A DNA stretch of 64,000 nucleotides. It comes from JAGWBD01 sp965197455. Lineage in GTDB: Bacteria > Chloroflexota > Anaerolineae > Aggregatilineales > Phototrophicaceae. The stretch covers positions 124,001-188,000 of the forward strand of contig OZ240208.1 of assembly GCA_965197455.1 (NCBI GenBank), read 5' to 3'. The notes under the pieces were generated by a model that searched no databases, was not told where the DNA came from, and worked only from the letters and a program-made list of their open reading frames with translations. Both the position numbers and the translations under genes were made by a program. Shown one piece after another: positions 16,833 to 26,024 of the stretch (position 1 is its first letter; each line of letters starts with the position of its first letter).

Positions 16833-17975
16833 GTGCCTGTGAACAACGTACAGGAAACAGCAGATGTCGTGGTCATCGGGGCCGGCATTCAGGGATTGAG
16901 CGCTGCCTGGCATCTGGCGAAGTCAGGCATTCGGAATGTAGCCCTTGTGGAGAAGTCCACGGTCGGCAGCGGTTCGTCGCGTTGGTCAACGTCGATGTTG
17001 ATGCTGCAGATGTGGGAAGAGTGGCAACTGCGCTTCTCATGCTACACCTTTGAGCGTTACGCGTCCTTCAGGGACGACACTGGTTACGACCCCGGCTTTA
17101 TCCGTACCGGTACCTACACGCTCGTTACGCCGGAAGTGGCCGGGAAACAGCGCGAACTGGTGGCGCTGCGCCGCAAATATGGAGTGGATACCCAGGTGCT
17201 CACACCTGACGAACTGGCGCGCCGGCTGCCCGTGCTGGCCACGGAGCATCTGGCCTTTGGCGTCTATGGCCCGGCGGACGGAGCGCTGGATACGCCCAAC
17301 ATCCTGAAAGGCTGGCGCGCGTCGGCGCAAGATATGGGTGTGGAACTCCATGAAGGGCGCCGCGCTACCGGGCTGGAGCTTCAGGGCGGGCGCATCGCCG
17401 CGGTGCAAACGACGGCCGGCAACATCGCGACCCGGCACGTGGTCAACGCGGCCGGTGCGGACGCGGACGAAGTAGGCGCCTGGGCCGGTCTGCGTATTCC
17501 GCTACTCAACCGGGTGCGTAACGTGTATCTGGTCGATTCACCACCCCGCATGAAGACGCAGGTATTCGTTTACGATGCTGCCTCCCAGTGGTACTTCCGT
17601 AATACAGGCGAGATGATGATGGTAGGCATGGGAATCCGTCAGAATGCGCCCGTGCAGGATCGGCCCGATATGGACTTTTGGCCGGAAATGCGCGCGATGT
17701 GCCTGCGCAAGGCGCCGGCCCTGGCAGAGGCGCCGATTACTGGTGGCTGGTCGGGCATCCGGCCCTTGACGCCGGACGGCAGCCCGATCCTGGGGCCAGT
17801 TGACCAGGTACCCGGCTTCATCAACAACTGTGGCTGGGGCGGCGAGGGCATCATGAACGCGCCGGTCGGCGGCCAGCTGGTCGCCGAGCAGATCTGTGAT
17901 GGCAGGACCAGCACCTTCGATGTCACGCCCTTCCTGCTGGAGCGCTTCGATGCGGAGGACCCGTTGCGGCTCTGA
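16833..17975 (+). CDS. FAD-dependent amino acid/sarcosine oxidase family (DAO/DadA-like)
   Basis: D-amino-acid or N-methylglycine-type oxidoreductase, 380 aa from GTG 16833, which follows AGGGAG at a good distance; an in-frame upstream ATG at 16758 has no such site and would overlap the divergent gene. The dinucleotide motif DVVVIGAGIQGLSAAWHLAKSG is at residues 11-32 and VEKSTVGSGSS binds FAD ribose. The C-terminal GIRPLTPDGSPILGP and GFINNCGWGGEGIMNAPVGG are typical of DadA/SoxB-like enzymes. It could be a sarcosine/dimethylglycine or D-amino-acid oxidase. Neighbouring dipeptidases point to amino-acid catabolism. Confidence 0.88.
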   Translation: MPVNNVQETADVVVIGAGIQGLSAAWHLAKSGIRNVALVEKSTVGSGSSRWSTSMLMLQMWEEWQLRFSCYTFERYASFRDDTGYDPGFIRTGTYTLVTPEVAGKQRELVALRRKYGVDTQVLTPDELARRLPVLATEHLAFGVYGPADGALDTPNILKGWRASAQDMGVELHEGRRATGLELQGGRIAAVQTTAGNIATRHVVNAAGADADEVGAWAGLRIPLLNRVRNVYLVDSPPRMKTQVFVYDAASQWYFRNTGEMMMVGMGIRQNAPVQDRPDMDFWPEMRAMCLRKAPALAEAPITGGWSGIRPLTPDGSPILGPVDQVPGFINNCGWGGEGIMNAPVGGQLVAEQICDGRTSTFDVTPFLLERFDAEDPLRL

Positions 17976-18045
17976 GCACAGCCCATGTGTGTTGGAAGAA
18001 GCCACACGTTTCCTTGCGTATAGACCTGAAACCGGGAGTGACTCC

Positions 18046-19689
18046 ATGAATGGACATGCCCGCAGCGTCCGACTGACGGGCGCGCTCGTTGCGCTTCTGC
18101 TCTGCGTGGGCGCGGCGCCGGCGCAGACACCCCGGCCGGTCGGCTGGACCGAGGAGTCGCACGGCAACCAGGCGCTGCCGAATTACGCGCTCGTCCTGCC
18201 CGACGACCAGATCAACCAGATCACCATTGTCTTTCGGCCACAGGACTGGGCGGCAGTCCTGGCCAACATGACGGAATTGCTCGGCGTGCACGGCGTGGAG
18301 ACGGAGTTCATGCGCGCCATTGCCGGCTTGTTTGACCAGGGTGGCGGCTCCTGCGCCGGGGATGTTGAGCAGGAATTCGGCCGCGTGCTGGTGGAGGAGC
18401 CCGGGGTTGATGAGCAGGCGTTGCTTGCTGCCGCGCCGCTGGCGGATGAGGACCCGGCGGCCTTCGCGGAGGCCATCGGCGTGGCGCCAGGAGTGTTGAT
18501 GCTAGTCTGGCTGGAGGTCAGTAATCGCTGCGCCGGCGTACTGGCAAGCGCGGTGGCCACCTTGCCTGGCGATCCCTTCACCGTACCCAACCCGGACTGG
18601 TTTCCGGTCGAGATTCGCTTCGCGGGGCAGGTCTGGCCCGAGGTCGGTTTCCGCTTCAAGGGCAACTCCTCGCTGAGTTTCGGCTGGGGCACGGGCCGCC
18701 TCGACTTGCCCGTCAAGCTGGACTTTGATGAGTTCGAAGACGATCATCCGGAGCTAACAAACCAGCGCTTCCACGGCTTCAGGCAGCTCACCTTCGCCAA
18801 CAACTTTCAGGACGCGAGCCTGTTGCGCGAGAAGCTTTCGGCGGACATCTTCCGCGCGGCGGGCGTGCCTGCCGCCGAAACGGCGTTCTATCTGGTGTAT
18901 CTGGATCGCGGCGATGGCGCCGGCGCGCAGCTGCCGGGCCTCTACACCGCTGTCGAGCTGCCCGACGATACCCTCATCGAGACGCAATTCGCCGACGATG
19001 AAGGCAACATGTACAAACCCCGCGGCCCGGGCGCGACTTTCGCGGCCGGCAGTTTCGACGAGGTCAGCTTCGACAAGGAGAGCAACAAGAGCAGCGGCTA
19101 CGAGGATGTGCTGGCGCTCTTCGCGGCGCTGCACGATGGCGCGCGGCGCAGCGACCCCGCCGCCTGGCGCGCCGGGCTGGAAGCGGTGTTTTTCGTGGAT
19201 GGCTTCCTGCACTGGCTGGCGACCAACCAGCTGATCCAGAACTGGGACGCCTACGGCGCGACGCCCCACAACTACTACCTTTATGCTGACGCGGCCAGGG
19301 GCGGCGCCTTAACCTGGATACCCTGGGACCACAATCTGGCGTTGAGTCCAGGGATTGGGATCGCAGGGCCTGGCGGCTTCGGCAGCGCGCGCAGTTTGTC
19401 GCTGGACGAGGTTGGCGCGGAGTGGCCCTTGATCCGCTTCCTGCTGGATGATGTGGTCTATGCCGTGCGTTATCGTGAACTGGTGGCGGAAGTGGCAGCC
19501 GGCGCATTCTCGGTCGAGCGTATGACGGCCATCTACGAAGCGAATGCCGCACTGCTTGCGGAAGCATTGACCCGGTCCGGCGCTGAAGCCGGGCTGGCCG
19601 GGGTAAGTTACGGCCTCAATGGGTTGCAGACGCACCTGCAAAGACGGGCAAGAGTAGCGGCTCAATGGCTGGCGCAGAACAGCAGTTGA
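18046..19689 (+). CDS. Secreted CotH-family (kinase-like) protein
   Basis: 548 aa from ATG 18046. The signal peptide ends GAAPA and the mature chain starts QTPRP. CotH proteins have a protein-kinase-like fold, and in spore formers CotH phosphorylates coat proteins. Here FRFKGNSSLSFG, FHGFRQLTFANNFQDASLLREKLSADIFRAAGVPA, GLYTAVELPDDTLI and NMYKPRG follow the family order, with NQLIQNWDAYGATPHNYYLY and WIPWDHNLAL as the metal-binding DxN region. Residues around 70-165 form an extra acidic Ala/Glu-rich segment with two Cys between the first strand and the CotH core. Function in a non-spore former is open; cell-surface modification is a guess. Confidence 0.82.
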   Translation: MNGHARSVRLTGALVALLLCVGAAPAQTPRPVGWTEESHGNQALPNYALVLPDDQINQITIVFRPQDWAAVLANMTELLGVHGVETEFMRAIAGLFDQGGGSCAGDVEQEFGRVLVEEPGVDEQALLAAAPLADEDPAAFAEAIGVAPGVLMLVWLEVSNRCAGVLASAVATLPGDPFTVPNPDWFPVEIRFAGQVWPEVGFRFKGNSSLSFGWGTGRLDLPVKLDFDEFEDDHPELTNQRFHGFRQLTFANNFQDASLLREKLSADIFRAAGVPAAETAFYLVYLDRGDGAGAQLPGLYTAVELPDDTLIETQFADDEGNMYKPRGPGATFAAGSFDEVSFDKESNKSSGYEDVLALFAALHDGARRSDPAAWRAGLEAVFFVDGFLHWLATNQLIQNWDAYGATPHNYYLYADAARGGALTWIPWDHNLALSPGIGIAGPGGFGSARSLSLDEVGAEWPLIRFLLDDVVYAVRYRELVAEVAAGAFSVERMTAIYEANAALLAEALTRSGAEAGLAGVSYGLNGLQTHLQRRARVAAQWLAQNSS

Positions 19690-19728
19690 CTGTCCTGCGC
19701 CTGGGCAACGTCGGCATTGCCGGGATCG

Positions 19729-20835
19729 TCAGCCTATTATGCGCAACTCGCGCGGGAACGAAGACAACGACTCGATGCCGTCTTCGGTGACCACCACGTT
19801 GTCCTCGACGCGTATGCCCATCACATCGGGCTTGTAGAGGCCCGGCTCAATGGTGAACACCATGCCCGGCTCCAGCACGGCCGCGTTGCCGCGCGTGATC
19901 CACGGCGCCTCGTGGACGTCCAGGCCCAGACCGTGCCCCGTGCGGTGCAGGACGAACTCACCGTAGCCTGAATCGTGCAGCGCCTGCGTGACGATCTCGT
20001 CGAGTTCGCCGCAGGCCATGCCAGGCCGCGCCGTTTCGCGGCCAACCTTGTTGGCGTTCAGCACAGCGGCGTAAATGGCGCGCGACTCGTCACTGGCTTC
20101 GCCGATGAAGAAGGTGCGCGTGATGTCCGCCGGATAGCCTTCAATGTTGGTGCCAAAATCGAAGATCAGGGAGTCGCCGGATTGCAGGGGCACGTCATCG
20201 CGAATCTTGCCGTGCGGACGGGAACTGTTGTCGCCGCCCAGCACGAGCGGTTCGAAGGAAAGCCCGTGACCGCCCAGTTCGCTCAGCTGGTTTATGAGAA
20301 TGTTCGCCACCTGACGTTCGCTCATGCCGACGCGCAGCGTCTCAATCGTGTGCTGCAAGGCCGCTTCGGAAATGCGGATGGCCTGGCGCTGCAGCTCGAT
20401 CTCGCCCGGCTCCTTGCACAGCCGGATGCCGGCAATGAGCTCCTGGCCATCGATGATTTGCGCGTCGGGCGCCTGGCGGCCAATCGCCTCGGACTCGAAG
20501 AAGCGCATGTACTGCCCCTCGACGGCGATACGGCCTTCCAGCAGCTCCAGCCGGGCGAGCGCACCGGCGAAGGCATCGTCGAAGCCATCTGCATCAGCCC
20601 AGCGGAAGTGCATGGCATCAAAGCCTTTGCTGGCGAAGAAGTCCGCCTCCAGCGAGGGAATGACGATGGCGGGCTGGCCCTCGACCGGCACAAACAGCAC
20701 GATCGGGCGTTCCATGACATGGTGTACGGAGCCGGTCAAATACTGAAAGCCGGGGCCAGGGATGAGCGCAGCAGCGTCGAGGCCCTGCTCCCTGAGGATC
20801 TGTTGCAGGTGCTTAAGTCGTTTTGCGGATGGCAT
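19729..20835 (-). CDS. pepQ: Xaa-Pro aminopeptidase / M24 family metallopeptidase
   Basis: Creatinase/prolidase-fold peptidase, 368 aa. The N-terminal creatinase domain (residues 1-140) is followed by the pita-bread catalytic domain. Metal ligands are visible in order: IFDFGTNIEGYPADITRTFF (two Asp), HRTGHGLGLDVHEAP (His), FTIEPGLY (Glu) and RVEDNVVV (Glu). It cleaves X-Pro bonds in dipeptides or peptides in the cytoplasm; prolidase and aminopeptidase P cannot be told apart by these motifs. One base separates it from the upstream EthD-like gene, so the two are cotranscribed. Confidence 0.92.
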   Translation of the reverse strand: MPSAKRLKHLQQILREQGLDAAALIPGPGFQYLTGSVHHVMERPIVLFVPVEGQPAIVIPSLEADFFASKGFDAMHFRWADADGFDDAFAGALARLELLEGRIAVEGQYMRFFESEAIGRQAPDAQIIDGQELIAGIRLCKEPGEIELQRQAIRISEAALQHTIETLRVGMSERQVANILINQLSELGGHGLSFEPLVLGGDNSSRPHGKIRDDVPLQSGDSLIFDFGTNIEGYPADITRTFFIGEASDESRAIYAAVLNANKVGRETARPGMACGELDEIVTQALHDSGYGEFVLHRTGHGLGLDVHEAPWITRGNAAVLEPGMVFTIEPGLYKPDVMGIRVEDNVVVTEDGIESLSSFPRELRIIG

Positions 20836-20836
20836 G

Positions 20837-21190
20837 TCAGGAAGACTCCTCGCGGTTGTCAGTCTCGGTCAGTATTTCAGTCACGAGGAAAACGGCGTCG
20901 GAGATGCGTTCCACGTCTACCTTAAGGTTGGCCTGCGTTTCCGGACTGTAAAAACTGCCCTCAAATTCCTCGCGCGTATCCCACTCGGCGACGGTCATGA
21001 AGCGCCAGGGCAGGGCGTTGGGCGCCTTCCCCTGGCCGGGCAGCGGCGACTCCGTGACTTGCGCAAAGTCAGTGCGCAGCACGCCAGGTCTCGAGGCATT
21101 GGACTCCTGATGCTCGCCCAGACGCCAGCGCAAAAACTCTTCTTCGTCGCTGCCGGGCGGCAGGTTGTAAAGCACGGTGAGCCGAATCAC
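20837..21190 (-). CDS. EthD-like dimeric alpha-beta barrel protein
   Basis: 117 aa from GTG 21190, preceded by GGAGG at five bases; the longer open frame to 21292 crosses the promoter region of the next gene. The pattern VIRLTVLYNLPPGSDEEEFLRWRLGEHQ, with the later FMTVAEWDTREEFEGSFYSPE, fits EthD-type or related stress-response barrel proteins, which often act as small monooxygenase-like or accessory enzymes. The EthD His is represented by the H of GEHQ. Function cannot be specified. It is cotranscribed with the M24 peptidase. Confidence 0.72.
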   Translation of the reverse strand: MIRLTVLYNLPPGSDEEEFLRWRLGEHQESNASRPGVLRTDFAQVTESPLPGQGKAPNALPWRFMTVAEWDTREEFEGSFYSPETQANLKVDVERISDAVFLVTEILTETDNREESS

Positions 21191-21248
21191 GGACGCCTCC
21201 TGTGGCTGAACTGTTAACGCCGTCCAGCCTGACACGTTGCGATGGATT

Positions 21249-21277
21249 TTGCAACGACTGCGGCCAGGCAGTACACT
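21249..21277 (+). promoter_or_regulatory. Promoter of the sugar ABC operon
   Basis: TTGCAA at 21249-21254, exactly 17 bases, then TACACT at 21272-21277. Transcription would start near 21284, leaving about 30 bases before the ATG of the binding protein. Confidence 0.6.
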
Positions 21278-21313
21278 TGCGCCGGATTTCATTGATGAAA
21301 GGGAGCATTTGTT

Positions 21314-22297
21314 ATGCGCAGAAAGTTTTCACTGACTGTCCTGCTGGCCCTGTTGCTGGTCTCGCTGATGCCGGTCGCCGCCCAGGATGGCCCCGCCATC
21401 GCCCTGCTGCTGCCGCTGAGCAACAACGAGTATGTCCGCAATGCGGCGCTGGGCGTGCAGGAGATCATTGAGGGCGCCGGCGGCAGCGTGGCGGAATTTG
21501 ACGCCGGCTTCAATCTGGAAGAGCAGATCAACCAGATTCAGGACGCCATCACATCCGGCAATTTCGATGCCATCATCCTCTACACCGTTGACGGAGTGGG
21601 CATTACCGTGGGCGTGGACATGGCCTGGGAGGCCGGCCTGCCGGTCATCGCCCTGGATGCCGCCATCAACGCCGACCGCAAGACCCTGGTGCCCTACAAA
21701 TATGTGGCCGGCCAGATCGCGCGCACCGGTGATGGCGACGGCGGGCACATTGGCCAGGCCATCGTGATGGCCTGCGAGATGGTCGATCCCTGCGAAGTTG
21801 CTTTCATGATCGGCTTCGAGGGCTTCCCGCTGGACCTGGACCGCTTCCAGGCCGTGGAAGCCATTGTGGATGCACATGACCACATCTCCATCGTGGCCAT
21901 GCAGGCGGCGTCCTACACGAATGAGCATGGCTTCGAAGTGGCCACCGACATGCTGCAGGCCAACCCGAACATTGACGTTTTTGCCTCAGTGGGCGATCAG
22001 ATGACCATCGGTGCGGAACTCGCCGTGGAGGACGCCGGGTTGACCGGCCAGGTGGCGCTGGTCGGCAATGGCGCCAGCATTGATGGCTACAATGCCGTGA
22101 AGGAAGGCCGTTTCTTCGCCACGGTGGCCAACATCCCCTACACCAACGGGCAGATCGCGGCCCAGATGGCGCTGCAGGCAATCTCCGGCGATCTCATCAT
22201 CCGCTCGGTCAACATGTATGACCAGGCGCCGCCCTTCCCGGCCAGCGGGCCCATCATCACCCAGGACAACTACGAAGACTTTGAGCCACAGTGGTAA
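21314..22297 (+). CDS. Sugar ABC transporter substrate-binding protein (Peripla_BP_4 type)
   Basis: Ribose/galactose-type binding protein, 327 aa. The signal peptide MRRKFSLTVLLALLLVSLMPVAA is cut before QDGP, with no lipobox Cys. The first lobe shows ALLLPLSNNEYVRNAALGVQ and the QINQIQDAITSGNFDAIILYT pattern of RbsB-type proteins. Later segments are GLPVIALDAAI, CEVAFMIGFEGFPLDLDRFQAVEAIV, and NPNIDVFASVGDQMTIGAELAVEDAG. Downstream ATPase and permease genes complete the importer. The sugar is unknown. It starts 30 bases behind a good promoter. Confidence 0.92.
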   Translation: MRRKFSLTVLLALLLVSLMPVAAQDGPAIALLLPLSNNEYVRNAALGVQEIIEGAGGSVAEFDAGFNLEEQINQIQDAITSGNFDAIILYTVDGVGITVGVDMAWEAGLPVIALDAAINADRKTLVPYKYVAGQIARTGDGDGGHIGQAIVMACEMVDPCEVAFMIGFEGFPLDLDRFQAVEAIVDAHDHISIVAMQAASYTNEHGFEVATDMLQANPNIDVFASVGDQMTIGAELAVEDAGLTGQVALVGNGASIDGYNAVKEGRFFATVANIPYTNGQIAAQMALQAISGDLIIRSVNMYDQAPPFPASGPIITQDNYEDFEPQW

Positions 22298-22315
22298 TGA
22301 CAGGACTGCAGTGCC

Positions 22316-23857
22316 TTGACCACGACTCCGCTCGTTGAACTGCGCAACATTTCGCGACGCTTCGTCGCGGTTCAGGCGCTGCAGGACATCAATCTGACCA
22401 TCAACCAGGGCGACATCCACGCCCTGGTTGGTGAAAACGGCGCCGGCAAGTCTACGCTTGGCAAGATCATCAGCGGCGTCGAAAGCGCGGACGAAGGGGA
22501 ACTGCTCGTCCGTGGCGAACCACGCAGCTACTCGCATCCCCAGGATGCCCTGCGTGACGGCATCACGACCATCACCCAGGAAATCTCGCTTCTCAATAAC
22601 CAGAGCGCGCTGCACAACGTGCTGCTGGGGCAAGAGATCTGCCGCGCCGGCGTGCTGCAGCGACGCAAGATGCTCGCCGAATTCGAGCGCCTCGTCGAGC
22701 TGACCGGCTTTCAGCTGGATCCGGACGAGAAAGTCGGGCGGCTGCACATGGCCGACCAGCGCAAGGTCGAGGTGATGCAGGCCATCGCGCGCGACGCCCG
22801 CCTGATCATCATGGACGAACCCACGGCCATGCTGGCCGACGATGAAACGCGCGTCTTTCTCGACATCGTGCGCAGCCTGCAACGCAGCGGCCACACCATC
22901 GTCTATGTCTCACATTTCCTGGAGGAAGTGCTGGTGCTGGCGGACGTGGTCACTGTGATGCGTAACGGTCGCATCGTGCGTACGGGGCCCACGGCGGAGG
23001 AGACGATCCCTTCGCTGGTCGAGGCCATGCTGGGTCGCAGCATGCTGGAGATGTATCCGCCGCGGCTGCCACGCAAACCGGACGCCCCGGTCGTCTTCGA
23101 GGTGCGCGGGCTGCAGGCGCCCGGCCTGGGCCGTATCGACCTGCAGTTGCGCGCCGGCGAAATCACGGGCCTGGCCGGCCTGGTCGGCAGCGGCCGCAGT
23201 CGTCTGGCGCGCACCCTGTTCGGGGCGATTGAGGCGGAGGCGGGCGAATTTCTCGTCCGCGGCGAGCCCGTGCAGTTGCGCTCGACGGCCGATGCGATCC
23301 GCGCCGGCGTTTTTCTGCTGCCGGAGAGCCGCAAGGAACAGGGGCTGCTGCTGAAACAGAGCATCCGCAACAACCTCTCGCTGCCCCACATACGCCGCAT
23401 CGTGGGCCGGGGCGGCATCATCAAGCAGCCGCGCGAAAACGAACGCATTCAGCAACTGCTGGAAATGCTGAACGTGGTGCCACCGGTGCCGCAGCTGATC
23501 GTCAATCGGCTGTCGGGCGGCAATCAGCAAAAAGTGCTTTTCGGCAAGTGGCTTTTCGAGCAGCCCGCCGTCTTTCTGGTCGACGAGCCCACACGCGGCA
23601 TCGACATCGGCGCCAAACGAGCGATCTATCAATTGATAGCGGAGCTTGCCGCGCAGGGCGTGGCCATTCTGATGATCTCTTCTGAAATCGAGGAGATCGT
23701 CGGCCTTGCCCAGCGCGCGCTGGTGATGCGCCTTGGGCACATCGTCGCGGAAGTCGAGGTTGACGAGGATGGATCGCTGAACGAGCAGGCCATCATGCGC
23801 GCCGCCTTCGGCGCGGAGATCCTGCAGCCAGCCGAAGCCGGGGGAGAGCCTTCGTGA
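22316..23857 (+). CDS. rbsA: Sugar ABC transporter ATP-binding protein (RbsA/MglA type, two NBDs)
   Basis: 513 aa with two fused ATPase domains, as in RbsA/MglA/XylG. The start is TTG 22316, 19 bases after the binding-protein stop, with only a weak AGGAC ribosome site. NBD1: Walker A GENGAGKST (about residue 41), Walker B LIIMDEPTAML; its signature region reads LHMADQRKVEV, diverged from LSxxQ. NBD2: degenerate Walker A LVGSGRSRL, strong signature LSGGNQQKVLFGKWL and Walker B VFLVDEPTRGID, the typical asymmetry of this family. The stop overlaps the permease start (GTGA). Confidence 0.93.
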   Translation: MTTTPLVELRNISRRFVAVQALQDINLTINQGDIHALVGENGAGKSTLGKIISGVESADEGELLVRGEPRSYSHPQDALRDGITTITQEISLLNNQSALHNVLLGQEICRAGVLQRRKMLAEFERLVELTGFQLDPDEKVGRLHMADQRKVEVMQAIARDARLIIMDEPTAMLADDETRVFLDIVRSLQRSGHTIVYVSHFLEEVLVLADVVTVMRNGRIVRTGPTAEETIPSLVEAMLGRSMLEMYPPRLPRKPDAPVVFEVRGLQAPGLGRIDLQLRAGEITGLAGLVGSGRSRLARTLFGAIEAEAGEFLVRGEPVQLRSTADAIRAGVFLLPESRKEQGLLLKQSIRNNLSLPHIRRIVGRGGIIKQPRENERIQQLLEMLNVVPPVPQLIVNRLSGGNQQKVLFGKWLFEQPAVFLVDEPTRGIDIGAKRAIYQLIAELAAQGVAILMISSEIEEIVGLAQRALVMRLGHIVAEVEVDEDGSLNEQAIMRAAFGAEILQPAEAGGEPS

Positions 23858-24849
23858 CGCAGAAAACCACCACAGGCAGCGAACGCTCCGCCAGCACAAT
23901 CAGCGCCTTTCTGCTGAACTACGGCATCATTTTCGCCATCTTCCTGCTCTACATCATGCTCACCTGGCAGACCGATGCCTTCCTCTCCCTGCGTAACCAA
24001 CTCAACATCCTTGACCAGGCCCACCAGATCGGGCTGATTGCCGTGGCGGCCACAGTGGTCATCATCGCCGGCGGCTTTGACCTCTCGACCGGCGCCATCT
24101 TCGCCATGAGCGGCGTGGTGGCCGCCATGGTCGCGCGCGACCTGGGCACGAACGAGGCGCTGGCGCCGGCGGCGCCCTGGATGGGCTGGGCCGTCGGCAT
24201 CGCCATTGGCGCGGCGCTGGGCCTGCTCAACGGCGTGCTGGTAACCTTCTTTCGCATAAATACCTTCGTCGCCACCCTGTCCACCGGTATCGTCTTTCGC
24301 GGCTTCGCCCTGCTCATCACGCAGGCGGAGCAGGTGCGTGTGGCAGATAGCGCCTTTCGCGAACTGGCTCGCGGTGACATTCTGGGCGTGCGCCACACAG
24401 TCTTCATCTGGCTCGGCTTCGCGCTGGCGCTGTCCTTCATCCTCTTCCGTACGCGCTTCGGACGTTACATCTTCGCCGCCGGCGACAACCCGGAAGCGGC
24501 GCGGCTCTCCGGCATCAACGTCGACCTGGTGCGCACCATCACCTTCGGCATCAGCGGCATGGCGGCCGGCATGGCGGGCGTGCTCTCGGCCTCCAAATTC
24601 CTCAAGGCGCAGAACGACGCCGGCCAGGGTCTGGAGCTGATCTCCATCGCGGCTGTGGTCATCGGCGGCACCAGCATCATGGGTGGCGAGGGCGCCGTGT
24701 GGCGCACCGTGCTGGGGGTGATGTTGTTGCGCCTGATCGAGAACGGCTTCAACCTGATGAATGTCGCGCCCTTTTACCAGGACATCTTCCAGGGCCTCAT
24801 CATCCTGCTGGCTGTCGCGCTGGATGCATTGCGCCATCGCCGAAGTTAG
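23854..24849 (+). CDS. rbsC: Sugar ABC transporter permease (RbsC type)
   Basis: 331 aa membrane protein of the BPD_transp_2 family, starting at a GTG that overlaps the ATPase stop. Family markers: VAATVVIIAGGFDLSTGAIFAMSGVVAAM (the GGxDLSxG motif), LGLLNGVLVTFFRINTFVATLSTG, and FAAGDNPEAARLSGINVDLVRTITFGISGMAAGMAGVL with the ATPase-contacting loop. The C-terminus LDALRHRRS is encoded again at 26025-26057 with synonymous changes. The gene is complete, but its original downstream hairpin now appears to lie 1.2 kb away behind an inserted gene. Confidence 0.93.
   Translation: MTQKTTTGSERSASTISAFLLNYGIIFAIFLLYIMLTWQTDAFLSLRNQLNILDQAHQIGLIAVAATVVIIAGGFDLSTGAIFAMSGVVAAMVARDLGTNEALAPAAPWMGWAVGIAIGAALGLLNGVLVTFFRINTFVATLSTGIVFRGFALLITQAEQVRVADSAFRELARGDILGVRHTVFIWLGFALALSFILFRTRFGRYIFAAGDNPEAARLSGINVDLVRTITFGISGMAAGMAGVLSASKFLKAQNDAGQGLELISIAAVVIGGTSIMGGEGAVWRTVLGVMLLRLIENGFNLMNVAPFYQDIFQGLIILLAVALDALRHRRS
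24816..24848 (+). repeat. Left copy of 33-bp direct repeat (permease 3' end)
   Basis: This segment and 26025-26057 agree in 31 of 33 bases. Both encode ALDALRHRRS-stop; the GAT/GAC, AGT/AGC and TAG/TAA differences are all silent. The left copy forms the true end of the permease gene. Confidence 0.85.
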
Positions 24850-24877
24850 TGAGTGAGCAGGAGGTTGTACTGTTGAA

Positions 24878-25921
24878 TCAGTTGTCGAAGCCAATGATTT
24901 GTAGCGTGTCTTCGGGGGGTGTGTAACCGAAACCTTTTAGCAAATTGAAAGCCTGTCTGTGTGAATCGCGAGCACTAAAATTTGTTTCCAGGAAGAGACC
25001 GTTAGACAGAGACTTCGGTCCCGCAAACAGGCTGCCATTTGAATGCTGATCCCGGGTATGAACTAGATAGCGTCCTCCTTTCCCAAGTTGGATGGGACAT
25101 ATGGCAGGCTGTATCTTTCCGTTCCCGACCAGCCATTCTGCAGTCTGAATGAGAACATCTTTGGCATACTTTATAGGGATGTGTTCACCAGCAAGTACTA
25201 CTGCATACCCTGTGGCGGGTTGCGGTGACGGACGAGGTCGGGGTCGTGGAGAGACAGGTCGACGTTGCAGCCCCAATTTCCCCTTCAAAAAAGCGGTTAC
25301 TGCGCGGTTCGGGATTTCTGTCGTTTTCTTGCCAACAGAAATTGCGAATGACTCGCGTAGAGTCACGGCAAAAGGCTTTAGCAAGACCTCATTGGCATGC
25401 TCGCTCCAGTACCGGTCCAGCAAGACACGCCAGTCATCATCTTCCAGCCGGTCGGTCATATCATACGAGAGTCGGGACAGTTCCTTCACAGCGGCAGTAA
25501 CCGCTTTGGGTTCGCCCAAATGTACGCTGAAGAGGAGTCGTTGCTCGAAAGGCAGTGAAGTTAGCAAGGGCCGATAGACGCGCCACTCTACGCCGTTGGT
25601 GAGCAGGGCTGTCGGGACACCCTTATGATAGCAATATCCACCAAGCTGCTCGCTCTCCTTTTCACCTAATTCAGTTCCCAATGCCTTCGCCTCAACAAAG
25701 ACAATTGGCTTGTCCTCGCGCAGGAGGGCCATATCCACACGGCCTCTGCCGACGGGAAATTCATACCTGACACGTTTGAGGTCGTTTGTATGCCAACCTA
25801 GGGCGTTTAATACAGGGTGGATGAGAAAGTGGATGGTTTGTTGTTCTTGTTGGAACTCACCCGGGTGATCTGAAATAGCCGACTGCACCTTGTTGATCGC
25901 GCGTAGCAATTGCTCTGACAT
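24878..25921 (-). CDS. Solitary HSDR_N-type PD-(D/E)XK nuclease-domain protein
   Basis: 347 aa from ATG 25921; the frame is open further upstream (to 26125) but runs through the repeat and lacks a start context. The N-terminal type I restriction R-subunit-like domain shows GRVDMALL (D63), then VFVEAKALG (E77, K79) and SEQLGGYCYHKG with the Q helix, a complete PD-(D/E)XK set. A proline/arginine-rich linker (PVSPRPRPRPSPQP, near residue 230) leads to an unrecognised C-terminal domain ending in ETNFSARDSHRQAFNLLKGFGY. No methylase, specificity or helicase gene is adjacent. Base composition is visibly lower in GC than its neighbours. Likely a transferred defence or nuclease gene; catalytic activity is inferred. 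Confidence 0.8.
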   Translation of the reverse strand: MSEQLLRAINKVQSAISDHPGEFQQEQQTIHFLIHPVLNALGWHTNDLKRVRYEFPVGRGRVDMALLREDKPIVFVEAKALGTELGEKESEQLGGYCYHKGVPTALLTNGVEWRVYRPLLTSLPFEQRLLFSVHLGEPKAVTAAVKELSRLSYDMTDRLEDDDWRVLLDRYWSEHANEVLLKPFAVTLRESFAISVGKKTTEIPNRAVTAFLKGKLGLQRRPVSPRPRPRPSPQPATGYAVVLAGEHIPIKYAKDVLIQTAEWLVGNGKIQPAICPIQLGKGGRYLVHTRDQHSNGSLFAGPKSLSNGLFLETNFSARDSHRQAFNLLKGFGYTPPEDTLQIIGFDN

Positions 25922-26024
25922 GTGGATTCCGAACGCTATTCTTAACTGTAGGCGGATTGTAACACTGTGCCTGCAGGAACGGCAAAGTGGACGCAGCGCC
26001 AAGTGATGTTCTGCCAGCGACAGG

